Under the pieces are notes generated by a model. It was given only the letters and a program-made list of their open reading frames with translations, was not told the DNA's origin and made no database searches. Positions 1 through 13,310 of a stretch of DNA of 64,000 nucleotides are shown in pieces. How positions within the stretch are numbered: the stretch's first letter is position 1; every line of letters begins with the position of its first letter. A program made the translations under genes and the position numbers. This DNA is from Coptis chinensis. Its lineage: Eukaryota; Streptophyta; Magnoliopsida; Ranunculales; Ranunculaceae. The DNA lies in contig CM027379.1 of the NCBI GenBank assembly GCA_015680905.1, forward strand, positions 32,568,501 to 32,632,500, given 5' to 3'.

Positions 1-1404
1 CACAAACTGTTTTTTCTGGACCTGGAAATTGGAAGGATTTGTAGTGCTCTTTTTCTGTCGTTGTTACTAGTGGCTTGTTTGTGTTATTGTCCTTGGTTCT
101 GTACAGTACATTTTCATGTGTTTTTCAGTTAAGACGATTAAAATCTAGGTTGGCTTGAGCTAATTGGATTTTATGCTTTGTAAACTGCACGAAAATCGCT
201 TGGGTTACCCAAGGTTTATTTAGCTGCTGGTAGATTTAGCAAAAGTTTGTTGGTCAGAACAGAATAAAAACTGAACCTTGCTGTTTTCTGATTTTGGCAG
301 CAAAATAAGACCCCTGATTTCAATTTACCATTCAACATGAAGTGTTCGTCCTTGAGGACTCCTGTTTTGTGGGCAAAATCTGGTCGCCGCTGTCCGATAT
401 GCTCAAGTTTGCATTGAGCAAAAGTTGTAGCATTGCCATTGACCCAACTTTATGTCCCATATGAGCAAACTGAGCATGCAAAAGCAATCAATTCCTAAGC
501 TAATTTGCTATGTTAGCCCTGGTCCACCCCTGGTGCCGACACTAAGGATTCTAAGCAAACAGTGGTTTACTTACTTTTTCAATCTTTAAGCTAGACGTAG
601 ACCATATTGGTTTTTCGATCTCTTCCCTCATCTGCTCAAATTTTATAACGGTAAGTACTTATCACTAATAAGTTCTTGATTGGACGCAATTTTAGCTTTG
701 AATTGCCATAGGATTACAAATTTCATGTTTGCTGGAGCTTAGTTTTGCATTTGATTTGGTATATCCAGTTTTTAAATCTAATGTAAGTCTCAAGTAACTA
801 TTGTTTTCTGCATTTTTAATCTAGTTACAATGAACTATTATTAAAAAGTGTGGACTGTGGAGGTAACAAGTAATTACGCTGCCAGTCGAAAACGAGTTTA
901 ATGGCATTGATTGTTTCGCCTGAGAGAACCACTTGAATTATTTTGTGTCTGTGAGTGTTGGATTGAGATAGGTTGTATAGAGATCCAATTGTGAGTAGAT
1001 GAAATTGTTGTTGTCTCTCTTTGTACTTCGGGAATACCGATAGCAGCTATGTTTATGGAACTTTAGTTGTTATGAACTTACCGGAAAACTACATAAACAC
1101 GCACTAAAGTCTAAAAGTGCCACAAGTAATTTAGCTGAAAAAAGAACTAGAGCAACCATAAGAAAGTTCAATAATGTTGTTTAGGGTTTTGAATCACTTG
1201 GCTGGTGAAAGTCTATGAAAAGTTTTTCTGTTCCCTGTTTTTTACTATTATTTTGTAGTTTCATCTGTATATTCATACCCTTATCTCTTTTATGTATGAA
1301 CGAATTAAGGGACTTCTTTGTTCTTACGCCATATTTCAGGGATAGAATCTCTGGACTTGAAGTGAAGAATTTACTGTCATTGTTGTTGGTATTAAATCAT
1401 TATC
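1..1404 (+). other. 5' leader and probable 5'UTR intron of the IPK2 gene
   Basis: No credible coding sequence is seen here. The stretch is T-rich like a plant intron and ends in a polypyrimidine-rich acceptor (atatttcag at about 1333-1341). About 65 bases of leader follow before the ATG at 1405. Genes of this kinase family often have a coding region without introns and an intron in the 5'UTR, which fits. The first exon and promoter are probably upstream of, or near, the left edge. The splice site is an inference. Confidence 0.5.
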
Positions 1405-2247
1405 ATGCTTAAGGTCCCGGAGCATCAAGTGGCAGGTCATCAAGCTAGTGACGGAAAGCTTGGTCCACTTATAGATGATTCAGGACGCTTCTACAAACCC
1501 CTCCAAAATGGTGAACGTGGATCCAGAGAGGTGGCGTTCTACACTAAATTCTCCTCCAATGCTAAAGTCCCCGATCACATCCGCCGATACTTCCCAGTGT
1601 TTTATGGTACTCAGCTTCTTGAGGCTTCAGATGGGTCTGGTCTGCATCCCCACATTATATTACAAGACCTCGTCTCGACTCGCGTCTACCCATCTGTGAT
1701 GGATATCAAGATTGGTTCAAGAACCTGGTACCCTCAAGCACCAGAAGATTATGTTCAGAAGTGTCTCAAAAAAGATAGAGAATGCACAAGTTTGTCATTG
1801 GGTTTCAGAATATGTGGTTTGCAGACTTATGAAAGTGAGGAATCAGGATTTTGGAAGCCTGATAAGAAGCGTCTACAGAGTTTCAATTTGGAGGATGTCA
1901 GGTCATCTCTTTGGAGGTTTATATCTTCTAACCCATCGTCAGACTCAGAGCCCGGTTGCTCCTACGCATCTGTTGTGTATGGTGGTTCCAAGGGGATTTT
2001 GGCACAACTGTTGGAGCTGAAGGCGTGGTTTGAGGATCAAACTTCGTTCCAATTCAACTCTTGTTCCGTCCTTATGATTTATGAGAAGAAGACAGCCGAG
2101 GCAGGGGTATCAAGTGCGGAGGTGAAGCTTGTGGATTTCGCTCACGTTGTTCATGATCAAGGTGTCATTGACCATAACTTTCTAGGGGGGTTCTGTTCTT
2201 TGATGAAGTTTGTCTCTGAGATCCTTGCTAGTCCAGTGGACAAATAA
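1405..2247 (+). CDS. IPK2: Inositol polyphosphate multikinase (IPK2/IPMK family)
   Basis: The product is a 280-residue inositol phosphate kinase. It phosphorylates InsP3 and InsP4 on the way to InsP5 and InsP6, acting in nucleus and cytosol. The family signature PxxxDxKxG is seen as PSVMDIKIG at residues 96-104. It is preceded by LQDLV (86-90) and followed by SLGFRI (131-136). The SSLL-type motif appears as SCSVLMIYE (219-227), and the metal-binding motif as VKLVDFAHV (240-248). The C-terminal DHNFLGGFCSLMKFV block is typical of the family. Length and the single coding exon match plant IPK2 proteins, usually 270-300 residues. The ATG at 1405 is chosen because the N-terminus LKVPEHQVAGHQA is the conserved family start. 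The frame is intact, so this looks like a functional gene. IPK2a and IPK2b paralogues cannot be separated here. Confidence 0.95.
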   Translation: MLKVPEHQVAGHQASDGKLGPLIDDSGRFYKPLQNGERGSREVAFYTKFSSNAKVPDHIRRYFPVFYGTQLLEASDGSGLHPHIILQDLVSTRVYPSVMDIKIGSRTWYPQAPEDYVQKCLKKDRECTSLSLGFRICGLQTYESEESGFWKPDKKRLQSFNLEDVRSSLWRFISSNPSSDSEPGCSYASVVYGGSKGILAQLLELKAWFEDQTSFQFNSCSVLMIYEKKTAEAGVSSAEVKLVDFAHVVHDQGVIDHNFLGGFCSLMKFVSEILASPVDK

Positions 2248-3599
2248 AGATACAAGGTAATCTTAATGGCTACAAAGAATAATAGACCAAGTAATCTTAA
2301 CAAACAAGATGTTGTTCGTCAGCTTTACTTATGCACCTGAATTGCTTGTTATTTAAAGTATTATTATAGAGTTTCTTGTATGTACTTTGCGGATTTGCTT
2401 CATTGGACCAAGTGAGAGCCATGTTGAAAATTGGGATGTATACTATTTTTTTCTCTGACATACTTCAAACTGTTCAAAGAACGAGAAGTAGATATGGAAA
2501 TCACATCTGTTCCCCAGAGTCAGTCGACACAGCTATGTCAATTTGAGTGAACTTAATTACTTTTGCCTTTCGTGAACATTTTACACAGTTTATTTAAGTG
2601 TACAAGTTTTAAGACAAAAGGCTGTACAAGTTTCTTTATCTAGTTACGTATCTGAAGTAGAAACTTTATTTCGTGGTGTGTTTCATTGCATTGAGGATTT
2701 TCTTGTTTAAACAGTAAACCTCCAGTTGTAGTTATTTCGTGATATATAGGAAGTTTTCCATTGACTTTAACACGCTCCACAACTCCATGAGAATTCTCCT
2801 TCTCATTGGTTGTGCTCGTGCACATGTAAGTGTTTTCATGTAAATTGAACCAGAATAGAGATGGTTTGAAATGGAATAAGGATGTTTCTAGGTCCTAATA
2901 TATAGGTGCATCTGTCTCCAAATTCCATCCCAAAGGTTGTCATAACAGGTGAAAGTAAGTTTTACAGTTTTGATATGCCAACAATTTAAGTTCACACTTA
3001 GCTTGCTTCTTTTAGTGGTATGTAAAGAACACCCATGCATCCTTTTTGTTGGTTCTTTTAGTGGTATCAATTAAATTGTTTACCAGACATTCAAACTTGG
3101 GCCTGATAAGTAGCAAGAGTCGAACCCCTCATCTCTTGTGTGGCAAGCACAAGACTGACCACTGCATCCAATTTTCTGTGTTCACTATTAGTAAATATAT
3201 TACTAATATTAACTATAAAATACACAAATCTACCATAAATTTCGGACACAGCCATTATCGACCGGACAAAGAAATATTCAGACTTTATCCAATAAATGTA
3301 AAGTCTAAGTTCTTGTCTTATCAGGAGTTGAATGCGACGTAGTTTATGCTCTTAAAGCTGAAATTGAAGAGGGAGCAACACATGTTGTGTCCCTCATCAT
3401 CATCGACAATAATCGTTGAGTGACTCAGAAAGATTAGAGAAGGTTTAAAGTGTGGAGAAATCAAATTTCAGAGATGCTTTATAAACAATGTTAAACTTAT
3501 AAATATCAAATAATTTTAAAATTAATTTCAGGTACATGGTAAAAACGAAAAAACAACAAAAACTTTAAAATCTCTCAAACAAATATAATATTAATCTTA
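2248..3599. other. Intergenic region downstream of IPK2
   Basis: The first few hundred bases are presumably the IPK2 3'UTR. The rest is AT-rich with no recognisable gene. A short local repeat of cttttagtggtat occurs near 3012 and 3056. Open frames here are short and lack coding character. Confidence 0.5.
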
Positions 3600-3728
3600 G
3601 GGTGATCTTGGACACACCCATAAAAACACTCCTATACTCCATAACTAACTAAAGTTTTTGTCATACCACAACAACCGCATCAATCCAATAATCTTCCCCA
3701 AATTAATTTGGGGTATTTTCAATAGGGA

Positions 3729-3781
<53 letters not shown>

Positions 3782-4210
3782 CGCATGCTTTTTTTTACGA
3801 CAATTTTCTTTTTTTCCCTATTCGTCAAATTTTTATTTTTATTTTTTTTCTTCATCCTCATTAAATTGGTATTCATCCCTATTATTTTGGTACGGTTGAT
3901 TCAAATCAAATGTAAATACTTGTATGTTTATTAGTGAGAGAAATGTTGCTAAATAAGAAGTTATTGATAAAGAAATCAAGATCATTTTTTTTTTATAGAA
4001 AAAGAAAAACATATTATTGTTTACAAGTGAAAAACTTAGTATTGGACTATTGGGTCTTTAATATCTTTTAATAAATAAATTGTTTTATCATGGGTACGTC
4101 TAATAAAAATATAAATAATTTAGAAATATAAATGTGTCTAAAACAATTTTATTTATTTATTTAAAAATTGGGATATGAAAGTGTTTTTATGGGTGTGTCC
4201 AAAATCACCC
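3600..4210. mobile_element. Tourist-like MITE (PIF/Harbinger type), 611 bp
   Basis: The ends are inverted repeats of about 40 bp. The left end starts GGGTGATCTTGGACACACCC and continues ATAAAAACACT. The right end is its near-perfect complement, finishing GGGTGTGTCCAAAATCACCC. The element is flanked on both sides by TTA (3597-3599 and 4211-4213), the 3-bp target duplication usual for PIF/Harbinger elements. The interior is AT-rich and non-coding and contains an AC microsatellite. Superfamily assignment rests on TSD and size only. Confidence 0.8.
3746..3778. repeat. (AC)n microsatellite
   Basis: About 16 uninterrupted AC units follow an A-run inside the MITE. The sequence is probably polymorphic in length. 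Confidence 0.95.
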
Positions 4211-4213
4211 TTA

Positions 4214-6692
4214 AACTTGACCATAACTTTACATCAGATTGCATCAAAAAATAAAATAAAATAAACTTTACATCAGACATTCTATTTTTCAACCGAAAAT
4301 TTTAATTTCCCACTCTAGTAAGATCGACATGGGTCTGATGACTAAAAACGTTTAAATCAGTTTATCCGATCCATATATCTTACCCACAAAAAAAAAGGGT
4401 CCATCCATATATAGGTTACCAATTCTCTCTCTCTCTCTCTTCGATCAAGTTCTATGCAACATGATTTTTATATTGGTTGTCTTGTTGTTAATTGTTGATA
4501 CATCTTTTTTCTCATTTCTTTCTAATAAAATTCTTTACTTGAGTGCAAAATTTTTTTTAGTCATTTCTTTCTTAAAATTCCTTACTTGCGTGCAAAAGAC
4601 ATTAAAGTTTATGCATCTTTTCCTTTGATTTCGAAGAGCAAAAAAGAAAAAAGTGCAAACAAGTTTTCTTATTTTTCTCTCAATTCTCTATGCTTAACCA
4701 TTATTAATTTGTTGAAACACCTCTACAAGGCTTTAGATAACAATTTCAAGTGATGTCTGTCCGGGTGTACGTACATGGAGAATATAGTGAGAAAATAGTT
4801 GTATTAGAATTACCATCAAAGACCATTAATACTAAGTAGTTGAGAATGCTTCCAGTGAAACACGTCAGCACCTCTTTAAACACTTTAGCTTTTACAATGA
4901 TTCGGCAGGAAAAAATGAAATACGCGCTTGTTTTTACTCTTTTCGATTGTTCACCCACGATAAGTTAAAGAAAAAAAAACCGAAAAGAAAAGAAAAACCC
5001 TTCGCCTCTCTCTCTCTCACCGAACAAAAACGATGGCTAAGAGAAGAGAAAGCTCTCACCACTTTTTCTGTTATTACAAAACTCTCACAAAGCTTTGTCG
5101 TTACTCTTTTCCAGTCTAAGCAAGAACAATGTTTTTAAATCTAAGTTTTCAGTGTTTTATTCAAATTGTTGGGGCGGGGAGTCAAACCAAGGAAGTTTCC
5201 CATCAAAGACCATTTTCTCTGTCGTTACAAAACTCTCACAAATTGGTTTTGGTAAGTTTTTTTCTCCCTCTTCAAAACCCATTAATTTTCATATCTATAA
5301 GTCAAAGAAATAAACCAAAGTTTTGATTTTTATTATGCTTATTCTGTTCTTTGCCTTCCATCTGATATTTGGCCATGTAAAGAAACAGATGACAGGGATA
5401 CAAAGGAGTGAAGGAATAAAGTTTGAAAGGGATGAAGGGAGAATTAACAGGTATTTGTTGTTATTTTAATCAACAGACGGAGGCATTACTTTGAGTGGGT
5501 TCTTATTATTGGCTGTTTGGCCAGATACCTTGATCACTCAAAGTCACCGCTAAAAAGTATAAAGACTATATCATGGTCCACAAGGTTGAAATGGTGCAAA
5601 GAGTGCAGATCATGGCGTCATAAGGAAGACTCGAGTCTCCACTAGAGCTCCCTTTAACTACTGGTAAGGTATACATATGCATTGTATTCATTTGAAAACT
5701 CTGATTTACAATGTGTTTTTATTGTTGTATAATTAGTGCAAGTAATGGATTTCAGTCTGAGAAGTATGGCATAAAAGGGCGAAAAGAAACCCATGCTCTC
5801 GAGCTTATTGTCTATGCACCATGGCTACTCACTAATTCTAATGTCAATCGATAATTCCGTTGTTTTTGTTGTCTGATTGATCTAATTTTTTTTTGGTCTT
5901 TGCATTTTTCTTTTGTAGCATGAGTTGTATTTCGGGTGGCATTTTGGTGTCGATTGTTTGTACAGGACTTCGCGTTTATGAACTACCCCGCATTCTACCC
6001 TCAAGGTAATTATATTGTTGGGCTTTCTACCATTGTATATCCTCACTATATGATCTGTAAATAGATACATATAATGTTTGGTCGTATATTATCGAATATT
6101 TGTTTGTGATCGCTGGTGTATATGCTCTAAGGAAGCTAGGTTGTCGATTTAAGAAATGGTTAAACCATTGTGAAATATGTTACTAGGATTTAAAGTGAAA
6201 TAGTTTATAGATACTTTGAAAAATGATAAAAAAATGAAGTGGTTAACGTGCATTTACTATTCTGCTTAAAAAATATCAGTTGGTACAAATGTTGCGTCTT
6301 TTTCATTAGTGAAAAAACAGTACCTACGAATATACAAAATTGAATTATTTGTTGCACAATTTTTTATTTCTATTCGGTAACCTGCACTTCTTATTTAAAT
6401 CTAATCATACTTCTATGGTACTGTTGAAATTGGTTGTAGTGTGATAATTGCTTTATTTCTTATTAAACTTTTTCCCTTGAACTCATAATTAACTTTTCTT
6501 ATAGACCAAACATATTAATATGAAGCCTTGAATTGCTAGGACTGTCTGAAAATGAAATATTTATATATATAGTATATTTTCCTAAGAATATTGAAACTTT
6601 TTTCACACGTTTTAGTACCAGCCAAATCTTGGAAATAACAATATTGCAAGTGTCTTGTGGTTGGCTATATATTTACTATGAAACGTATAAGG
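4214..6692. other. Unassigned region between MITE and LTR-like repeat
   Basis: No gene can be supported. A CT-rich stretch and a short local duplication are present: ttacaaaactctcacaaa occurs near 5075 and again near 5225, each after a ttttctgt-like block. Splice-site-like gtaag and gtatt strings follow short open stretches near 5260, 5450 and 5665, so a spliced non-coding transcript or decayed gene is possible. Nothing matches a family I know. Confidence 0.35.
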
Positions 6693-6697
6693 GTTTG

Positions 6698-9600
6698 TGT
6701 CACACCCCAAATTGAGAAGACTCAAGAGCAAATCCAAGTTGCGTGTCTTCATCCACTGCACTCCACCATCTATGTTCCCAAGAACACACCCACGTTCTAA
6801 AACAAAGCAAACATATTGACAAATTGAATTTCTTTGGTATGAGTAGACTAACAACAAAAATATATATAATAATATTTCAAATGAATAAATATAACATTTC
6901 AAACAATTTCAACTTGAAGACAATATAGTTCCGTTTTCCAAAAGCGGTGTAGTTCTTCCCAAGTAAGATTTCACCCCAACATACAAATTCCAAGAATCTC
7001 ATATAATATTACTCGTCATTCCCACTTTCCAAAATAACTCACAATACAATACCACTTACATTTCATTTATTAACTGCACATATGATAACCTAATTAAATA
7101 TGAGTTTGGTATACCTTACCTTTTAAGCCAACACGTCGTCTTAGGGTAGGATATTTACGTCCCTTGCAGAAAAGATTAATAGATCCTACCCTCCCCAAAA
7201 AAAGAGTTAGACATCACAATAAATTGATTTATCTCGGCCGGTCAAAATTCTATTCATGACCCAACCTCATTTAAGACATTGAAGTCTAATTGATATAACT
7301 GGTTAGATCCAGTATCTTGGAGGAATACCACTTATCATAATACCTATATCAATGATAGTCATTCATATGACATCATTCGTCCATAAAGTTTAGCGTGCAT
7401 AACCATAGATCTCGGACTATCACAAGTCATTAATATTTTCGTAATAACATATCAAGTTATAGTCATTTCATAGTCACATAGAAATTACAATCATTTACTA
7501 CTATTATTCACCGTCACACTTCATATCCATAACATCACACAATTCATATACTTTTACTTTAGTATCACTCGCCTACTTATGAGAAGCGAGGAAAAGTCAC
7601 AACCAAGGAGTACATTCATCCCTTGTGAGTATCAACTCATACAAACCCCACGTAAACATTTATCATAAGAAATCATATACATCATATGCAATAACTCCAT
7701 CACGTAAACTCAATATTTTACTTTGCTTATTACTTATCTGGTTTGACTCATTTATTCAAAGACACGTTTCAACCTTTAGTTCCTACTCCACGATTTGAAA
7801 CTACACACATTTGCCAAATCACACAATCCGTCGCCTCACTCACACGAAAGTACCACTACAAGACATCGTCCCAAACGGGATATAAGGTGAAAACATACTT
7901 TCATCTTGTTGACTTGTGAGTTGACCATCTCTGGGCTTTCCATACACAAAATCACAAAGCCTCTTTTGGGCATAACAAAATATCGAGGTCATTCATGGCA
8001 CATTCAATGAATACCTTGGGTCATTCCCACATTCAAGGAATACCCATCATAACACTAACGGGCCATTCATGGCACATTCAATAAATGCTCGAGTCATTCA
8101 TACATTCAAGGAATACCCAAACCTACATTCCCTACATTCAAAGGAATACGACCAACCCAAGGCGAATACCTTAGTTCCTCTATATTCCAAACGATTGGGT
8201 CATTCATGGCACATTCAATGAATACGGGTCATTCACTTTGACATTCAATGAATACCCATCTATCACATGACATCACAAGTCATAAACATTTCTTTTCATT
8301 ACCAAATGGAGAGTTCTAAAGATGTTTTACACATTAAAACATTATTATCACTTATAATTATACTAGCATTACTTTCATGTCAAAATAGACCACACATGCA
8401 AAGAGTCGATCACTTTTCAAGGCAAATCAAGCACTTAAATATCATTAAATGTAAACGGACTTATAATCAAACAAATACAATTTATATAACCATACTCGTA
8501 TATATACAATATCGTAAACAAATAGTTCATTAGCCCAAATTCAAGTCCACACACACTAATGTCTAAAACATATCCACATATACTAAAGTCTATATTCATA
8601 TACAACTTCTATCTCCCACATATATATTTAGTAGTCTCAAAACAACAAGTAATTTCTAACATAATCACATAGTTATCACACAAACTAATATATATATTAT
8701 AGATATAGTGTAGTGGCTACACTTTTGCTCAAAGTCATTTTACGTATCCAAATCTTTCAAGATTGGAATCAAGCCGCCGTAGTTCTTATCGATACATAAT
8801 CAATGCTAAGGTTTTTCTACATTCATCCAAATGACATGTAACTTAATTATTTAGAAACTAAGGTATTTAGATATACTTTTTCATGTAGAACTTCGAAGTC
8901 CCAATTTAGCCCATCTAAAAAGAAAATTTAGGTTGAAAAGCGGTCAAAATCCTAATTTGACCAAAATTTACCCGGGATATCTTTCGAATGGAACAACTCT
9001 TTCCACGGTATCCAAAATCGAAGCTTTTTTTGTGTTAAATGGCACAAAACTTACTTTCTCTTGTTTAACAAAAATACCCAATCATCAAGGTCAAATCTTT
9101 CTTGAATAAAATGACAACCAAAGTTATACGAAGCTTCCACAACATTTTTTATTACTATATGTGTCCATATAATATACCATAAAAGCGTGTACAATTAAAC
9201 AATCCATTTCCACAATCAAAGCCCAATATGCTTTTACACACTACTTCACGTCAAAATCTAAATTAGATAATTTGTTATAAATCTCAACAATATTTTATTC
9301 TTATATTATCCATATAATCAAATATTGAAAAGCTGGAAAAGTCCACATTTTTCGAGTCAATCGGTCAAAGTCAGCGGTCAGCGGTCAAAGGTCAACACCT
9401 CATGGTTCAAACTCAACATTCATGGTCAAAGCTTTGCGTCAAAGTCAAATGTGAAAGTCAACCGTCCATGGTCAAAGGTCAAAGTCAACCGTCGATGGTC
9501 AAAGTCAAACTATCGTTTCCATGTTCGACGAGGTTCATGAATTGCATAGCCATAATTAAGGTCCAATGGCTCATGCCTACAGTAATGATCGGATAAGCCC

Positions 9601-10859
9601 AACCTTAACCCGAAAGTCTAAAACACCGAAAGACACAAATAGATCTATTTTAAGTCCAATGGATCGGTCCCAAGCAATAATAGAAGCGGCCAAAAATTTA
9701 AGTGGATTGCCAAAAACGTTAATATAAACCTGGTCCACAAAACAAAGGCTAAAAAGAATTGGTCCAACACAAAATTTCGAAAATTTAAGAAACTACCATG
9801 AAATTTCGGTCCAACCACCATTGAAATTTCGCCCAAAGAACTAATATTAGAGTTAGACTAGTAATTTGGATCCCTCCCTTTTCATCTTCCTGCTCGGTGA
9901 CCACCAAAACCGCGGGCCACCATTTCCTCTTCCATCCCGGGTTTTATACCAAATCCAAAACCAAACAACATTTGTTAAAACAAAACCCAAATCCTACAAT
10001 TCACCAAAACTAGATCTAGGAATCAATCACTAGCCATTAATGGCTTTCCAAGCTTTCAGCCCCTATTAGGCCGCCTCACCCACCCACTCAAACACACCCC
10101 CTCTTCAACCAACCTTTGGGGTGTAATTGAACCTCAAGCCCTCTGCCGGCGCCATTGGCGTCTCCTCCAAGCACCTAAGACATCACACCCCAATACAAAA
10201 CCACCCCATCACTTTAACCCCATCCAAACCGTATATAAAGTCAACCAATCCATGGCCGATATTATTCATTGAGCTTTAGCGCCCGCCATTAACGGCTTCT
10301 CAAGCTCAATCAAAGACGCTCAAATTTCCATCGGCGTCCATCATATATCAACAACCAATCCACAACAAGCCTCAACGGTTTAACCAATTTTAACAAGTAT
10401 GAGCGGGGCGAATACTAGTCACGGTAAGGGGAAAAAGCAGTCTCAACAGAGTTTAGTTCTAAATCAACTCGAAGTTTCACACGAGTTTTAACAACTTCGA
10501 CCACGGCGTCGAATCAAAAAAAATAAATAATGAGTATATATATAAAAATATTAGACAAGATATACCGATATTCAAAATCAGAATCGGTGATATAGCAAAA
10601 TAGCTACTCACTGCATGAAACGACTTCGACGAATCCTCCTAGCCCGATTAAACGCTCCAATGCTTTCCATTTTTAATATATTATATTATCTTCTTTACCC
10701 TATTTTCTAGAAAAAAGTGTTTATATCTTGGGTCGAAAACCCGTGCCCAAAACCGGGCCCACGATCCCGAAGTCAATCCGGCGAATTTTTTTTTAAAATA
10801 AATAATTAAATTAATTAATTAAATAGAAAAATACGTATAAAAAAACACGGGGTGTTATA
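6698..10859 (-). mobile_element. Large non-coding LTR-like repeat, copy A (solo LTR or LARD-type), 4.16 kb
   Basis: The element runs TGTCACACCCC...GGGGTGTTATA and is flanked by a perfect 5-bp duplication GTTTG (6693-6697 and 10860-10864). A 5-bp TSD and near-inverted ends TGT.ACACCCC fit an LTR retrotransposon-derived unit. No internal LTR pair, gag or pol was found, so it may be a very long solo LTR or a large retrotransposon derivative. A second copy in the opposite orientation lies at 24770-31036. Shared blocks include the tandem 'gtcattcatggcacattcaa' sequence near 7990-8240 and a block near 8700-8790. Class assignment is inference. Confidence 0.75.
7980..8260. repeat. Diverged short tandem repeats in copy A
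   Basis: Units of the form ggtcattcatggcacattca, alternating with ttcaaggaatacc, recur at least five times. The complement of the same arrangement occurs in copy B at about 29640-29810, so the array is a property of the repeat family. Confidence 0.7.
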
Positions 10860-12610
10860 GTTTGAGAATCTGTCAAAACTGTTGGTTGTAGCTTATTCCA
10901 TGTATGTGTAAATTATGCATGGTTGTTTACTTTGTTTGTTCAGTGGTTGATTGATCCTCTCAGTCGTGACCTTCAATTTCTTCTGGTAGTAGTACATTAT
11001 TGAAGTATGGCAAGGACACGTCAAAGTCATTTGATGGAGGTCCAAAGGTCATTCGACTGGGGTAGAGTTCTCTTAATCGGTACAGTCCCTAATAGTTCAC
11101 TCAACACATCTTCTGAAGGTATAATAAGTTGAAAAGATATCAAAACTCCTAGACTGCCACACCAAGCCCTCAAACGATCTTGCATGCACTGCAACCGCTA
11201 AAACCTCCTCAGTCAGAAGCAGAAAAGAAGAAAAAGAACAAGAATGGCGAGAATATGGAAGACAATCAAACGAGTGAACAATGGTTCTTTGAAGAAGGAA
11301 ATAGTGCTCCATCATCATCGTCATTAAAAAGAGTATTCAGATCTTCCTTCTCCGAATCTCAATTTATCATAGCAGAAATTTGCTCTTTTCTTTTTTAGCG
11401 TAGGAAAATACGTATGATACGTCCCTCATCACTTTGACATTTTGGTGTAGACAATCCCTGCACATAATGCTTACATATGTTGATTAAATCTTTACTAATA
11501 ATATTAGTGCTTAAGCTCATGCGTGTCAGAAGAAATTGCTATAGGAACTAGGAAGAGTGTGTGCAAAGAATAGTCTGTAGGAATTGGTCTGGAACCAAGA
11601 TATGCCCCTTGGGGATACTACGTGAGTTAGTATACGAAATTAATGTTGCAGTAAATTTGAAATCAAACTATAGATTGTTAGCGACAATACCCATGAGAGC
11701 ACATAAATTAGAGTGGCTATTCTCTTCATGACGTTTATACCAAATAGCAACTGAAGAAATTGGAATGATAGAACTGATACTAAATGTTTCCTTAAATCAA
11801 AATATGAAAACCCAGTTTAGTTGGCTTTAGGCCCTTTATCATTTTGACATTTTTCTTCACGCCTTGCTCTAGAGTCACTCCAGGAAGAGCAGACTAAGAC
11901 TTGACTTGAGATGGTGCAAATCACTGGTACACGGAATGCCTACATATATTTATTAAAGTAGACTGTCGAACGAAACCGGATTTTCATGGGTGTATGTATC
12001 TTGATTTCAGATGCCCTTCTAAAGACATCTATAGAAATATAGTAATTTATCCTTTGTTATGTGAGAACTTTTCCTTTTCCCCATTGATAACCTTCTTTCT
12101 TCTCTATGCTTAAGATCACCTGTGCTTATTTAATGTAATACTTTCGTCACCCCGTAGTTTATTACCAACCTGGTGATTTGATAATATAGAGCCAACTATT
12201 CGATACGTCCTCCTTAAAGGCCGTATCATCAACTATTAATGCTCTAAAATAGTTTTGTCGTTGTTATACCTGAATCGAGCAATCCTAAACCGATCGGGCA
12301 TCACGTGTATCCTCAGTCTTTGTTTCACAGCACTTGGCGAAGTCAAACACTCAATCTCCTTGTGAAGGAGGTCCATGTTTAAGTAGAAGGTTGATATATT
12401 TGTTCAAATTTTATGATCTCCACACCAATCATGAAAACCTAATTTCTCATGGTTAGTAACAAAATTGCACTTCAATTCTTTGTAGAAGGCAACTGAGCCA
12501 AACTTTACCAACGGAACACAAGTAGAAGTCAGCCTTCTTGATAAACACTGCTGTGGTGCATGGTTCCCAGCAACACTAAAAACCAAGTGAGGTGCCTGAT
12601 TTTGACCAAA

Positions 12611-12997
12611 AGGATTGTGTCGGGATTGTTGTATGACATGCTACAAAAGGAGGTGATAGCTTTGAGAAAATCGGGGCATGAGAAACATCTAAGCCTTAAA
12701 GACAAGGTTAATGCCATTGAGGTCAATATTATCATGCAACCTACTCATTTAAGTTATAACTTCAGTGTACATCCTAACTATACCTTGCAACTCATGGTGT
12801 TACAGATGTTGGCCAAGAAGGTAGAGACAATATCAGAAGCAATGGACATTGAAGCTAAGAAGATGAGAAGGTAAGTAGCTGGATGCTATGGAGAAGGAGC
12901 GAGGTAGCTTCCACACGTGTGGAGAAAGGCCATGTAAATAGAGCTAAGCAACTAGGTAGTTTGAAGCGGCCTACAAACAGATCTCACTTGCTTCCAG
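12611..12997 (+). pseudogene. MAP70 (microtubule-associated protein 70) C-terminal fragment, decayed
   Basis: MAP70 is a plant coiled-coil protein of cortical microtubules. The frame reads LLYDMLQKEVIALRKSGHEK, then SLKDK. An intron-like stretch (about 12720-12806, gt...ttacag) interrupts it. It resumes with MLAKKVETISEAMDIEAKKM. A stop and small indels follow. A weaker continuation (EKGHVNRAKQLGSLKRPTN...) ends at cttccag|taag. These blocks match the conserved C-terminal coiled coil of MAP70 in order. Retained introns show capture of genomic DNA rather than retrotransposition of mRNA. Not expected to make a functional protein. Confidence 0.85.
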
Positions 12998-13255
12998 TAA
13001 GAGAGGTGATGATTACATTTTTCTTTTTGGGTTCTCCATTCTACCAATTCTAAATGGCATGTGACAATTTTTCCCTTCGAATAATGCAGGTCATGTAGCT
13101 CCTTTCAGTATGTATCATCTCAAAATGTTGTCTGATCCATAGAAAGAGAAACATCAAGGATTTCTCCTCGAACCAGTAAGCCCGAGTTTTCTTCTTTTAT
13201 ATATAATTTGATTGATTACCCTCTACATAGTTTTTTCAATAATATATTTTCCTTT

Positions 13256-13310
13256 TTTGTTTGTTTGTTTGTTTGTTTGTTTGTTTTTTTTTTTTTTTTT
13301 TTTCCAATTA
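13256..13310. repeat. (TTTG)n / poly-T microsatellite
   Basis: About six tandem gttt units run into a stretch of about 22 T residues. Confidence 0.9.

Noticed and set aside
3658-3864. Open frame with a Lys-Thr-His repeat
   Set aside because: It is only the translation of the A-run and (AC)n microsatellite.
4746-5326. Overlapping short frames on both strands
   Set aside because: None has protein-like composition or a recognisable family; the region is CT-rich with a local duplication.
11097-11398. Frames of 72-75 codons in the Helitron region
   Set aside because: Possibly captured exon material, but the Lys/Ser-rich text matches no family I know, so no gene is called.
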